Positions 31,970 through 40,643 of a DNA stretch of 64,000 nt are shown here, one piece after another. The DNA lies in the NCBI RefSeq assembly GCF_900105785.1, contig NZ_LT629799.1, forward strand, positions 2,666,001-2,730,000, given 5' to 3'. Source of the DNA: Microlunatus sagamiharensis (lineage in GTDB: Bacteria; Actinomycetota; Actinomycetes; Propionibacteriales; Propionibacteriaceae). The notes under the pieces were generated by a model. The model did no database searches. It was given only the letters and a program-made list of their open reading frames with translations, and was not told the origin of the DNA. A program made the position numbers and the translations under genes. Position 1 is the first letter of the stretch, and every line of letters begins with the position of its first letter.

Positions 31970-33484
31970 GTGGCGACGTCTGCCCCTGCCCACCCAGCAC
32001 CCGCGCTGCACCGTGCCCCGACCGTGCGCGAGACGCTCCGCTCGCCGCGGCGGCTGCGCACCGAGGTCCTTGCGGGCCTCGTGGTCGCGCTCGCCCTGAT
32101 CCCCGAGGCGATCTCCTTCTCGATCATCGCCGGCGTCGACCCCCGGGTCGGCCTCTTCGCCTCGTTCACGATGGCGGTGACGATCTCGATCGTCGGTGGC
32201 CGCCCGGCCATGATCTCCGCGGCCACCGGCGCCGTCGCCCTCGTGATCGCCCCGCTGGTGCGCGAGCACGGCATCGACTACCTCGTCGTCACCGTGCTGC
32301 TCGCCGGCGCCCTGCAGGTCGTGCTCGGCCTGCTCGGCGTGGCCAGGCTGATGCGCTTCGTGCCACGCAGCGTGATGGTCGGCTTCGTCAACGCGCTCGC
32401 GATCCTGATCTTCACCTCGCAGCTGCCCTACCTGATCGGTGTCCCGTGGCTGGTCTACCCGCTGGTCGCCGTGGCGATCGCGGTGATCGTGCTGCTGCCG
32501 CGCGTGACGACCGTGGTGCCCGCCCCGCTCGTAGCCATCGTCCTGGTCACCGTCGCGACCGTGGTGCTCGCGCTGCGCGTGCCCAGGGTCGGCGACCAGG
32601 GTGCACTGCCCGACAGCCTCCCCTCGCTCTTCGTCCCGCACGTCCCGCTCACGCTGGAGACGCTGCGGATCGTCGCGCCGTACGCGCTCGGGGTCGCCCT
32701 GGTCGGCATCCTCGAGTCGCTGATGACGGCCAAGCTCGTCGACGAGGTCACCGACACCTCCTCGAACAAGACCCGCGAGACCTGGGGCCAGGGCGTGGCC
32801 AACCTCGTCACCGGCGCCTTCGGCGGCATGGGCGGCTGCGCCATGATCGGCCAGACCATGATCAACACCAAGGTGTCCGGCGCCCGGACCCGCATCTCCA
32901 CCTTCCTCGCCGGCACCTTCCTGCTGATCCTCGTCGTGGTCCTCGGCGACGTCGTCGCGGTCATCCCGATGGCCGCGCTGGTCGCGGTCATGATCATGGT
33001 GTCGGTCGGCACCTTCGACTGGCACAGCATCCGGCCCTCGACGCTGCGCCGGATGCCGCTCAGCGCCACCGCGATCATGGTCGCGACCGTCGTCGTCACC
33101 GTCGCCACGCACAACCTCGCGTACGGGGTGCTCGTCGGCGTCGTGGTCGCCATGGTCTTCTTCGCCCGCCGCGTCGCGCACTTCACCGAGGTCGTCGACG
33201 TCGCCCACCCGGACCCCGACACCCGCGTCTACGCCGTGCGGGGCGCGCTGTTCTTCGCCTCGAGCAACGACCTGGTGACGCAGTTCGACTACAGCGGCGA
33301 CCCCCAGCACGTGGTCATCGACCTCAGCGACTCCCAGATCTACGACTCCTCCACCGTGGCCGCGCTCGACTCGATCGAGCTCAAGTACCGCCAGCGCGGC
33401 AAGGACGTGGAGATCGTCGGGCTCAACGAGCCGAGCCGGGCCTGGCACACCCGCCTCACGGGGCAGCTCGGTGCCGGGCACTAG
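31970..33484 (+). CDS. SulP family anion transporter with STAS domain
   Basis: A 504-residue membrane protein. The N-terminal SulP region starts LRTEVLAGLVVALALIPEAI, with the conserved GGRPAMISAATGAVALVIAP segment, and continues through about a dozen helices to VLVGVVVAMVFFARR. The cytoplasmic STAS domain occupies roughly the last 100 residues (VYAVRGALFFASSNDLV, VVIDLSDSQIYDSSTVAALD). SulP proteins move sulfate, bicarbonate or other anions. GTG 31970 has only a weak ribosome-binding site. It overlaps the merR start by 14 bp. Confidence 0.9.
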   Translation: MATSAPAHPAPALHRAPTVRETLRSPRRLRTEVLAGLVVALALIPEAISFSIIAGVDPRVGLFASFTMAVTISIVGGRPAMISAATGAVALVIAPLVREHGIDYLVVTVLLAGALQVVLGLLGVARLMRFVPRSVMVGFVNALAILIFTSQLPYLIGVPWLVYPLVAVAIAVIVLLPRVTTVVPAPLVAIVLVTVATVVLALRVPRVGDQGALPDSLPSLFVPHVPLTLETLRIVAPYALGVALVGILESLMTAKLVDEVTDTSSNKTRETWGQGVANLVTGAFGGMGGCAMIGQTMINTKVSGARTRISTFLAGTFLLILVVVLGDVVAVIPMAALVAVMIMVSVGTFDWHSIRPSTLRRMPLSATAIMVATVVVTVATHNLAYGVLVGVVVAMVFFARRVAHFTEVVDVAHPDPDTRVYAVRGALFFASSNDLVTQFDYSGDPQHVVIDLSDSQIYDSSTVAALDSIELKYRQRGKDVEIVGLNEPSRAWHTRLTGQLGAGH

Positions 33485-33902
33485 CGCGGCGGCGCCCGGG
33501 GGTCGGGAGGAGAGCGCCCACCACCTCCAGATCGGCGCCGTCGCCGAGCGCACCGGCCTGTCGATCCGGACGCTGCGGCACTACGACGAGGTGGGGCTGG
33601 TCACGCCGTCGGCCCGCACCGGCGGCGGCTTCCGGCTCTACACCGACTCCGACGTCGAACGGCTCACGACCATCCGGCGGATGAAGCCGCTCGGCTTCAC
33701 CCTGGAGGAGATGAGCACGCTGCTGGCGTCCCTGGACGCCCTCGACGAGCCCACGACCGGGCCCGACGCGCGCCGGGAGGCGGAGTCGTTCGTCGCCGAC
33801 TGCCACGCGCGGGCCGAGGAGAGCTGCCAGACCCTGCGGCGCCAGCTCGCGTACGCCGAGGAGTTCCGCGACCTGCTGGCCCTGCGGGAGCCGACCGGCT
33901 GA
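33471..33902 (+). CDS. MerR family regulator
   Basis: A 143-residue protein. The winged helix is HLQIGAVAERTGLSIRTLRH, YDEVGLVTPSARTGGGFRLY, and the dimerisation helix is AESFVADCHARAEESCQTLR. Two cysteines lie in the last helix but not in a classical metal-binding loop, so the signal is unclear. It is translated from within the SulP 3' end and probably acts on the 31836-31855 operator to control its own operon. Confidence 0.9.
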   Translation: MPGTSAAAPGGREESAHHLQIGAVAERTGLSIRTLRHYDEVGLVTPSARTGGGFRLYTDSDVERLTTIRRMKPLGFTLEEMSTLLASLDALDEPTTGPDARREAESFVADCHARAEESCQTLRRQLAYAEEFRDLLALREPTG

Positions 33903-33920
33903 GCCTTGGTCCCGCGAGCC

Positions 33921-35111
33921 TCAGGCTCCGGCCGTGGCCACCTCGAAGGCGTGGTGCCGCGCCCGGACGAGCCCGTCGGCGAGGGCGCCCTGGAGCGGGG
34001 CGTCCACGTCGAGGCGGGAGACCCGAATCTCCGGCGGGGGCAGCGGCAGCCGCGCGGTGAGGACCGCGCGGATCGGATCCAGCAGCAGGTCGCCGTTGCG
34101 GCCGACACCGCCGCCCAGGATGATCAGCGGCGGGTCGAGGACGGCCACGACGGCGGTGAGCGCGAGGGCCACCCGCTCCGCCTCCCGCGCGACGACGGCG
34201 AGGGCGGCGCCGGAGCCCTGCCGCGCCGCGTCGAACACGTCGACCGCACTCGTCGCCGCCAGGCCGGCGTCCCGGGCGGCCGAGACGACCGAGGCCGAGC
34301 CGGTCAGCTCCTCCAGCCGCGTCGGCGACGAGCCGGGCGCGGCCTCGGCCGGGAGGTAGGAGATCTCCCCCGCCGCGCCCCGCGCGCCGCGCAGCAGCCG
34401 GCCCTGGTCCACGACCCCCATCCCGAGCCCGGTGCCGACGGACACGAAGACGAAGGTGGGCGCGTCGGACCCGCTCTCCCGGAGCCGCTCGAGCTCGGCC
34501 AGCGCCGCGAGGTTGATGTCGTTCTCCACGACCAACGCGCCGGGCAGCCCCTCGCGCAGCCGGGCGAGGACGGCCGGCTCCTCCCAGCCGGGCAGGTTCG
34601 GGGCGAGGCGGATCACGTCGGCGGCCGCGTCGTAGACGCCGGGGCTGCCGAGCACCGTGTGGCTCGGGACGGACGCGTCGCTCGCCGGCCCGCCCGCCAG
34701 CTCGGCGGCCAGGCGCAGGACCTGCTCGACGATGGCCTCCGCCGAACGACCGTCGGCCTCCAGCGCGCAGGCCGCACCCACCTGCCCGGTGAGGTCGACC
34801 CGGGCCGCCCGGACCCACTGCCGCCCGACGTCGACGGCGAGCGCCCCACCGGCCTGCGCCCGGACGCGGAAGAGTCGTGGCGCCCGCCCGGTGCTCCCGG
34901 TGCGCCGCCCGACCTGCTCCACGAGGCCGAGCTCCTCGAGCTCGGCCAGCGCGATCCCCACCGTCGGCTTCGACAGGCCGGTGACCCCGGCCAGCTCGGT
35001 CGCCGAGCGGTGCCCGCCCAGGGCCAGCACCTCGAAGATCACGCGCTCGTTGGCCACGCGCACGCTGCTCGTCGAGCTCACCGGCGCACCGGGCCGAGGG
35101 GTCGCCGACAC
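33921..35111 (-). CDS. ROK family transcriptional regulator (NagC/XylR type)
   Basis: A 396-residue regulator. The N-terminal winged helix is RVIFEVLALGGHRSATELAG, VTGLSKPTVGIALAELEELG. The ROK domain follows, with VFVSVGTGLGMGVVDQGRLL and ARGAAGEISYLPAEA. The usual zinc motif CxCGxxGC after the GEI segment is missing. It is divergent from the permease operon and probably represses it through the dyad at 35152-35162. The effector should be an amino sugar or its phosphate (inference from the locus). Confidence 0.85.
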   Translation of the reverse strand: MSATPRPGAPVSSTSSVRVANERVIFEVLALGGHRSATELAGVTGLSKPTVGIALAELEELGLVEQVGRRTGSTGRAPRLFRVRAQAGGALAVDVGRQWVRAARVDLTGQVGAACALEADGRSAEAIVEQVLRLAAELAGGPASDASVPSHTVLGSPGVYDAAADVIRLAPNLPGWEEPAVLARLREGLPGALVVENDINLAALAELERLRESGSDAPTFVFVSVGTGLGMGVVDQGRLLRGARGAAGEISYLPAEAAPGSSPTRLEELTGSASVVSAARDAGLAATSAVDVFDAARQGSGAALAVVAREAERVALALTAVVAVLDPPLIILGGGVGRNGDLLLDPIRAVLTARLPLPPPEIRVSRLDVDAPLQGALADGLVRARHHAFEVATAGA

Positions 35112-35151
35112 CGCGTCATCTTCTCACCCGGGCCAGGGTCTTGCGCTTTGG

Positions 35152-35162
35152 AAGACAGTCTT
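35152..35162 (+). promoter_or_regulatory. Operator-like dyad before the amino-sugar operon
   Basis: AAGACAGTCTT is an 11-bp perfect dyad (AAGAC, A, GTCTT) in the gap between the divergent ROK regulator and permease genes, 46 bp before the permease ATG. It lies just downstream of TTGCGC (35141-35146). It is the best candidate ROK operator. Confidence 0.55.
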
Positions 35163-35208
35163 ACTAACGTGTCCGGCACCAGCCACCCGAGGCGCAGGAG
35201 GCACGACG

Positions 35209-36663
35209 ATGGCCGCTCCCACGACGGCGACGACCACCGGCACGACGGGGCAGTTCCGTCGTACCGTCGGCACGGTCGGCGCCACCGCCATCAACATGAC
35301 CCAGATGTGCGGCATCGGGCCGTTCGTCACGATCCCCCTGATGGTCGCGACGATGGGCGGCCCGCAGGCGATCCTCGGCTGGGTCGTCGGCGCGCTGCTG
35401 GCGCTGACCGACGGCCTCGTCTGGGCCGAGCTCGGGGCGGCGATGCCGGGCGCGGGCGGCACCTACCTCTACCTGCGCGAGGCCTTCCAGTACCGCACGG
35501 GCCGGCTGATGCCGTTCCTCTTCGTCTGGACCGCGATGATCAGCATCCCGCTGATCATGTCGACCGGCGTGATCGGGCTGGTGCAGTACCTCGGCTTCTT
35601 CTTCCCGGACATGAGCTGGCTCGCGGTGCACGCGATCGGGGTCGGCGTCGTCGCGCTCGTCATGCTCGCGCTCTTCCGCCGCATCGAGTCGATCCGGGTG
35701 ATCACCACCGCGCTGTGGGTCGTCATGCTCGTCACCGTCGTGCTCACCATCGCGGCCTGCTACTCCCACTTCAGCCCCGACCTGGCCTTCGACTTCCCCG
35801 CCGGCGCCTTCCACCTGGACGGGGGCTTCTTCACCGGCCTCGGCGCCGGGCTGCTGATCGCGGTCTACGACTACCTCGGCTACAACACGACCGCGTACAT
35901 GGGCGACGAGCTGAAGGACCCGGGCCGCTCGATGCCGCGCTCGATCGTCTTCTCCATCCTCGCCATGATGGTCATCTACCTGACCCTGAACGTCGGCGTC
36001 ATGGGCGCGGTGCCGTGGCGGCAGGTCGCCGAGTCCGACTCGGTCGCGAGCCTGGCGGTCACGACGAACTGGGGCCACACCGCCGCCGCCGTCGTCACGG
36101 TCCTGATCATCATCACGGCCTTCGGATCGGTCTTCGCCGGCCTGCTCGGCGGCTCCCGGGTGCCGTACAACGCCGCCCGCGACCGGGTCTTCTTCCCCGT
36201 CTTCGCCCGGCTGGCCCCCAAGGGTGGCTTCCCGTACGTGGCGCTGGCCTTCATGGGTGTCGTCACCGCCCTGGGATCGCTGCTCGACCTGTCGACCGTG
36301 ATCAACATGCTCACGACGGTTGCCGTCCTCGTGCAGTCCGTCGCCCAGGTCGTGGCCCTGACCGTGCTGCGCCGGCGCCAGCCGGGGTTGCGGCGCCCGT
36401 ACCGGCAGTGGCTCTACCCCGTCCCGAGCCTCATCGCCCTCGTGGGCTGGGTCTACGTCTACTTCTCCGCGACGACGCTGTCGATCCTGCTCTCGCTCGG
36501 CTGGATCGTCGTCGGCGTGGTCGCCTTCCTCGTCTGGGCCCGGGTCCGCCGGTCCTGGCCCTTCGCCCCGGTCGAGGTCCACGAGGCCTACCTCGAGGCG
36601 CAGGAGCGGGGAGCCACCACGCCCGGAGGCGACCCGGCGCAGCCCTCCGCCGTGACGGCCTGA
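35209..36663 (+). CDS. APC superfamily permease
   Basis: A 484-residue permease with about 12 helices. The first helix contains the unwound substrate motif CGIGPFVTIPLMVATMGGPQ, then EAMPGAGGTYLYLREAFQ-like sequence (AAMPGAGGTYLYLREAFQYR). YDYLGYNTTAYMGDELKDPG is the conserved helix 6/loop region, and PYNAARDRVFFPVFARLAPK follows. The ribosome-binding site is AGGAGG, ATG at 35209. APC permeases normally import amino acids or amines. Its place between a ROK regulator and a ROK kinase suggests glucosamine or another amino sugar here; that is inference. Confidence 0.85.
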   Translation: MAAPTTATTTGTTGQFRRTVGTVGATAINMTQMCGIGPFVTIPLMVATMGGPQAILGWVVGALLALTDGLVWAELGAAMPGAGGTYLYLREAFQYRTGRLMPFLFVWTAMISIPLIMSTGVIGLVQYLGFFFPDMSWLAVHAIGVGVVALVMLALFRRIESIRVITTALWVVMLVTVVLTIAACYSHFSPDLAFDFPAGAFHLDGGFFTGLGAGLLIAVYDYLGYNTTAYMGDELKDPGRSMPRSIVFSILAMMVIYLTLNVGVMGAVPWRQVAESDSVASLAVTTNWGHTAAAVVTVLIIITAFGSVFAGLLGGSRVPYNAARDRVFFPVFARLAPKGGFPYVALAFMGVVTALGSLLDLSTVINMLTTVAVLVQSVAQVVALTVLRRRQPGLRRPYRQWLYPVPSLIALVGWVYVYFSATTLSILLSLGWIVVGVVAFLVWARVRRSWPFAPVEVHEAYLEAQERGATTPGGDPAQPSAVTA

Positions 36664-36667
36664 CGAC

Positions 36668-37648
36668 GTGACCGGGCCCGGCGGAGCCGGAGGGATCCGC
36701 GAGGTCCTCCTCGGCGTCGACGTGGGCGGGACCAAGGTCGACCTCGCCCTCGCCACGCCCGACCGGGAAGTCCTCGCGCGGCGCCGGCTGCGGACCAACG
36801 CCACGGAGGGGGCCGACCAGGTGGTCGCCCGCGCGTGCGCGCTGGCCCGCGAGCTCGTCGCGGCGCACTCCGCGCAGCTGGTCGCCGCCGGGGTGGTGAG
36901 CCCCGGCGTCGTGCGACGCGACCGGGTGCTGCTCGCCCCGAACATCGAGGGCTGGGGCGCGCTGCACCTGGAGGAGGCCCTGCGCGCCGGGCTCGCCGGG
37001 GTGGTCGAGGCCGGGGTGCCCCTGGTGCTGGGCAACGACGTCAAGGCCGGGGCGCTGGCCGAGAGCCGCGAGGGCGCGCTGCGCGGCAGCCGTACCGGGC
37101 TCTACCTCAACCTCGGGACCGGGGTGGCCATGGCCGCCGTCGTCGACGGGACCGTGCTGAGCGGCGCCCACGGCGCGGGCGGCGAGGTCGCGTACGCGCA
37201 GACGGCCCCGGGGCAGACCGGGGCCGCCGAGGACCGGGCGCCCCTGGAGGAGCTCGTCGGCGGACGGTCGCTGGACACCCTCGCGAGCCGCGTCGCCGGT
37301 CGGCCGACCACGGCGGTCGAGGCCCTGCTGGGCGACGACGAGGCCCTGCGGTCGGCCCTCTCCCCGGCCCTCGATGCCCTCGACGTCGCCGTCGTGAACG
37401 CCTGCTGCCTGCTGGACCCCGACGTGGTCGCGGTCGCCGGCGGGCTCATGGGAGCGGCCTCGGTGCTGCTGCCCCGCCTGCAGCGCGCGGTCGACCGCGG
37501 CGTCCCGCTGCCCCCGCGCGTCGTCGGAGCCCGGCACCTCGTCGACGCCCCGCTCGTCGGGGCGCTCCTGCTCGCCGCCGACGCGGCCGGCGCCGCCCAC
37601 GCCGTCCGTGGCTCGACCCCCCGCCTCCCGACGAAGGAGCTCGCATGA
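36668..37648 (+). CDS. ROK family sugar kinase
   Basis: A 326-residue kinase. The ATP-phosphate motif is LGVDVGGTKVDLALATPD, the catalytic Asp lies in VLGNDVKAGALAES, and NLGTGVAMAAVVDGTVLSGA HGAGGEVAYAQ covers the sugar region with His and Glu ligands for the sugar hydroxyls. The CxCGxxGC zinc motif is absent. GTG 36668 begins 4 bp after the permease stop. It probably phosphorylates the imported amino sugar. It ends coupled (4-bp overlap) to the GH2 gene. Confidence 0.85.
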   Translation: MTGPGGAGGIREVLLGVDVGGTKVDLALATPDREVLARRRLRTNATEGADQVVARACALARELVAAHSAQLVAAGVVSPGVVRRDRVLLAPNIEGWGALHLEEALRAGLAGVVEAGVPLVLGNDVKAGALAESREGALRGSRTGLYLNLGTGVAMAAVVDGTVLSGAHGAGGEVAYAQTAPGQTGAAEDRAPLEELVGGRSLDTLASRVAGRPTTAVEALLGDDEALRSALSPALDALDVAVVNACCLLDPDVVAVAGGLMGAASVLLPRLQRAVDRGVPLPPRVVGARHLVDAPLVGALLLAADAAGAAHAVRGSTPRLPTKELA

Positions 37649-40587
37649 CCACTCCCCGGTGGCTCGTCGCCGTCGGCACCGCCGCGGCGCTCGCCCTGGC
37701 CGCGACCTCGACGGGCGGCACGGCGGCCGCGGCCGGGCCGCCGCCACCCGCGGCCGGCGGCGCGACGGCCTCTCCTACGGTGACCGCTCCCGCGTCGACC
37801 ACCGCCTCCGACGCCGCGGCCCGCGACGCCCTCACGTCGCTCGTGCGCCGCCAGGCACCCGGGGACCTCGGGACGACGACGGTCGGGACGCAGGGCTGGC
37901 GCGTGACCAGCTCCGCCGACGACCAGGCCGGCGGGTCGGAGGTGTCGTCGCCGGGCCACCCCACGCGCGGCTGGCTGCGGGTGCACCCCGACGACGCCGG
38001 CGCACCGGGGACGGAGATCGCCGCCCTGCTGCAGAACGGGGCCTGCCCGCACGTCTTCTACTCCGACACGATGCGTCGCTGCTTCGGCACCCAGGAGACC
38101 GGCAAGGAGACCGTCAAGCGCTTCGCCGTCCCGTGGTGGTACCGGACGACCTTCCCGGCGCCGAAGCACCTCGGGGCCGACGGCCACGCCGCGCTCGTCA
38201 CGAACGGCGTCGTCGGCGAGGCCGACGTCTGGGTGAACGGGACCGAGGTGGCGACCCGCTCGAGCATCACCGGTGCGTACACCCAGCACCGCATCGACGT
38301 GACACGGCTGCTGCGGGCCCACGGGGACAACACCGTGGCGATCAAGGTCTACCCCAACGACCCGCTGACGTACTTCACGGTGTCGAACATCGACTGGACC
38401 CAGATCCCGCCGGACCAGAACACCGGCATTCAGATGCCCGTGCAGCTCCAGAGCTCGCCGGGCGTCGAGCTCACCGACAGCCACGTCGTGCAGCAGACCG
38501 CCGCCGACCTGGGCCGCACCCGGCTCACGGTCGCCGCGACGCTCACCAACCCGGGCGCCGCACCCCGGCAGGCCACGCTGGCCGCGGTCGTCGTCGCACC
38601 CGACGACGCGGCCGCACCGGTCTACGTGACGAAGACCGTGACCGTGGCCCCGGGCAGCACGCGGGTGACGATCACCCCCGACGACGCCCCGGCCCTGCAG
38701 GTCGAGCACCCGCGTATCTGGTGGCCGTACCGGATGGGCGCCCAGCCGCTCTACACCCTCGTCACCGCCCTGGCGTCCGACGGCGCCCTGGTCGGCAGCA
38801 GCACCAGCCACTTCGGCGTGCGCACCGTCAGCAGCGCGCTGGTCGGGGACTCGCCCCTCGCGCCCGGCGGCGTGCGGCAGTACACGGTGGACGGGCGTCC
38901 GCTCGTGCTGCGGGGCGGCGGCTTCGACCCCGATCTGTTCCTGCGCTACTCCGCGGCCGACACCGCGCAGCAGATCCGGCTGCTGAAGAGCGCCGGGCTG
39001 AACACGGTGCGCGTGGAGGGCCACTTCATGCCGCAGGACTTCTACGACCAGATGGACGCCGCCGGGATCCTCGTGGCCTCCGGCTGGTCCTGCTGCGACG
39101 CGTGGGAGCTGCCGACCGACACCCCGGTCAGCGCCCACGACCTCGGCGTGCTGAGCGACTCCGCGTACGCGGTCGCCCGGAGCCTGCGCGCGCACGCGTC
39201 GGTCTTCACCTTCCAGTGGAGCGACAACAACCCCACCCCGCCGCAGGAGGACGTGACGCTGAAGGCCTTCCGGGCGGAGGACTTCGACATCCCCGTCCTC
39301 GCCTCGGCCGAGGACAAGTCCTCTCCGCAGCTCGGCCTCGCCGGGGAGAAGGAGGGGCCCTACGACTGGGTCCCGCCGTCCTACTGGTACGACCGCGAGC
39401 ACTCCCCGTACGCCGACGACACCAGCCTCACCAACGCGGGCGGCGCCTGGGCGCTCGACAGCGAGGAGAGCGCCGGCCACACGATCCCGACGCGCGACTC
39501 GATGGACCGCTTCCTGTCCCCCGCCGACCAGCGCCGGCTCTGGCGCGAGCCGAAGGCGAACCAGTACCACGCGAACGCCGAGACGGGCACGAGCGGCTAC
39601 AACTTCGGCACCCTGTACAACTTCGACACCGCCCTGCAGAAGCGGTACGGGTCGTGGTCCGGGCTCGACGCCTACGTGAAGGAGGCGCAGCTCGCGAACT
39701 ACGAGGACGTGCGTGCCCAGTTCGAGGCCTTCCTCCTGCACTCCACCGACGCCGCCTCGCCCTCGACCGGGACGATCTACTGGATGGCCAACAAGGGCTG
39801 GCCGACGCTGCTCTGGGCGCTCTACAACGCCGACTACGACCAGGCCGGGAGCTTCTTCGGCGCCCAGGAGGCGAACCGGTCGCTGCACGCGATGTTCGAC
39901 CCGGCGACGAGCACGGTCGCGCTGGACAACCTGACCGGCGCCACGGCCCGGGGGTTGTCGGTGGAGGCCCGCGTCGTCGGCACCGACGGGACGGTCCTGG
40001 ACCACGGACGCAGCGCCCGGGTCGACCTGGCCGCCCAGCAGGTGCGGGGCGGACTGCTGCACCTCGCCGTGCCGGCGACCACCGCGCCGCCGCAGCGGGC
40101 CTCGACCTACCTCGTCGAGCTCGTCCTGCGCCGGGGCACGCACGTCGTCGACCGGAACACCTACTGGCTCTCCACCCAGCGCGACGTCGTCGACTGGGCC
40201 GCCACGCTCGGCAACCCCCAGGCGACGATGACGCAGTACGGCGACCTCACAGGGCTGCACGACCTCCCCGCGGCGCGCGTCCGCGTCTCCTCCCGCACGC
40301 GGACGCACGGCGCGACGAGCACGACGACGGTGACGCTCCGCAACACCTCGACGAGCGCGACCGCCCTCTTCCTGCGCGCCGACGTCCGCCGCGGGACCGC
40401 CCGCGGGACCCGCCGGGGCGGCGACGACCAGGTGCGCACCGCGACCTGGAGCGCGAACGACCTGAGCCTCGCCCCGGGCGAGAGCCAGACCATCACGGCG
40501 ACGTACGCGCGCCGTGACCTGCACGGCGACCGGCCGGTCGTCACCGTCGGCGGCTGGGACGTCGCCACCACGACGCTGCGCGGCTGA
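37645..40587 (+). CDS. Secreted GH2 exo-beta-D-glucosaminidase-like enzyme
   Basis: A 980-residue protein with a signal peptide (LVAVGTAAALALAATSTGGT AAAA). The jelly-roll domain has WWYRTTFPAP and ADVWVNGTEVATRSSITGAY. The TIM barrel carries the likely acid/base Asp in FTFQWSDNNPTPP and the likely nucleophile Glu in HANAETGTSGYNFG, a pattern closer to CsxA-type exo-glucosaminidases than to beta-galactosidases. It should remove terminal glucosamine from chitosan oligomers outside the cell. ATG 37645 overlaps the kinase stop by 4 bp. Confidence 0.85.
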   Translation: MTTPRWLVAVGTAAALALAATSTGGTAAAAGPPPPAAGGATASPTVTAPASTTASDAAARDALTSLVRRQAPGDLGTTTVGTQGWRVTSSADDQAGGSEVSSPGHPTRGWLRVHPDDAGAPGTEIAALLQNGACPHVFYSDTMRRCFGTQETGKETVKRFAVPWWYRTTFPAPKHLGADGHAALVTNGVVGEADVWVNGTEVATRSSITGAYTQHRIDVTRLLRAHGDNTVAIKVYPNDPLTYFTVSNIDWTQIPPDQNTGIQMPVQLQSSPGVELTDSHVVQQTAADLGRTRLTVAATLTNPGAAPRQATLAAVVVAPDDAAAPVYVTKTVTVAPGSTRVTITPDDAPALQVEHPRIWWPYRMGAQPLYTLVTALASDGALVGSSTSHFGVRTVSSALVGDSPLAPGGVRQYTVDGRPLVLRGGGFDPDLFLRYSAADTAQQIRLLKSAGLNTVRVEGHFMPQDFYDQMDAAGILVASGWSCCDAWELPTDTPVSAHDLGVLSDSAYAVARSLRAHASVFTFQWSDNNPTPPQEDVTLKAFRAEDFDIPVLASAEDKSSPQLGLAGEKEGPYDWVPPSYWYDREHSPYADDTSLTNAGGAWALDSEESAGHTIPTRDSMDRFLSPADQRRLWREPKANQYHANAETGTSGYNFGTLYNFDTALQKRYGSWSGLDAYVKEAQLANYEDVRAQFEAFLLHSTDAASPSTGTIYWMANKGWPTLLWALYNADYDQAGSFFGAQEANRSLHAMFDPATSTVALDNLTGATARGLSVEARVVGTDGTVLDHGRSARVDLAAQQVRGGLLHLAVPATTAPPQRASTYLVELVLRRGTHVVDRNTYWLSTQRDVVDWAATLGNPQATMTQYGDLTGLHDLPAARVRVSSRTRTHGATSTTTVTLRNTSTSATALFLRADVRRGTARGTRRGGDDQVRTATWSANDLSLAPGESQTITATYARRDLHGDRPVVTVGGWDVATTTLRG

Positions 40588-40643
40588 CCCGCCCGGCGCC
40601 CCTCTCCATCCCGCACACCCCCACCCCGAGGCAAGGAAGCCCC

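Noticed and set aside
28123-32274. 1383-codon minus-strand open frame
   Set aside because: It is antisense to the oxidoreductase and HelD genes and shows only low-complexity composition.
37102-40524. 1140-codon minus-strand open frame
   Set aside because: It is antisense to the GH2 gene with its signal peptide and catalytic motifs.
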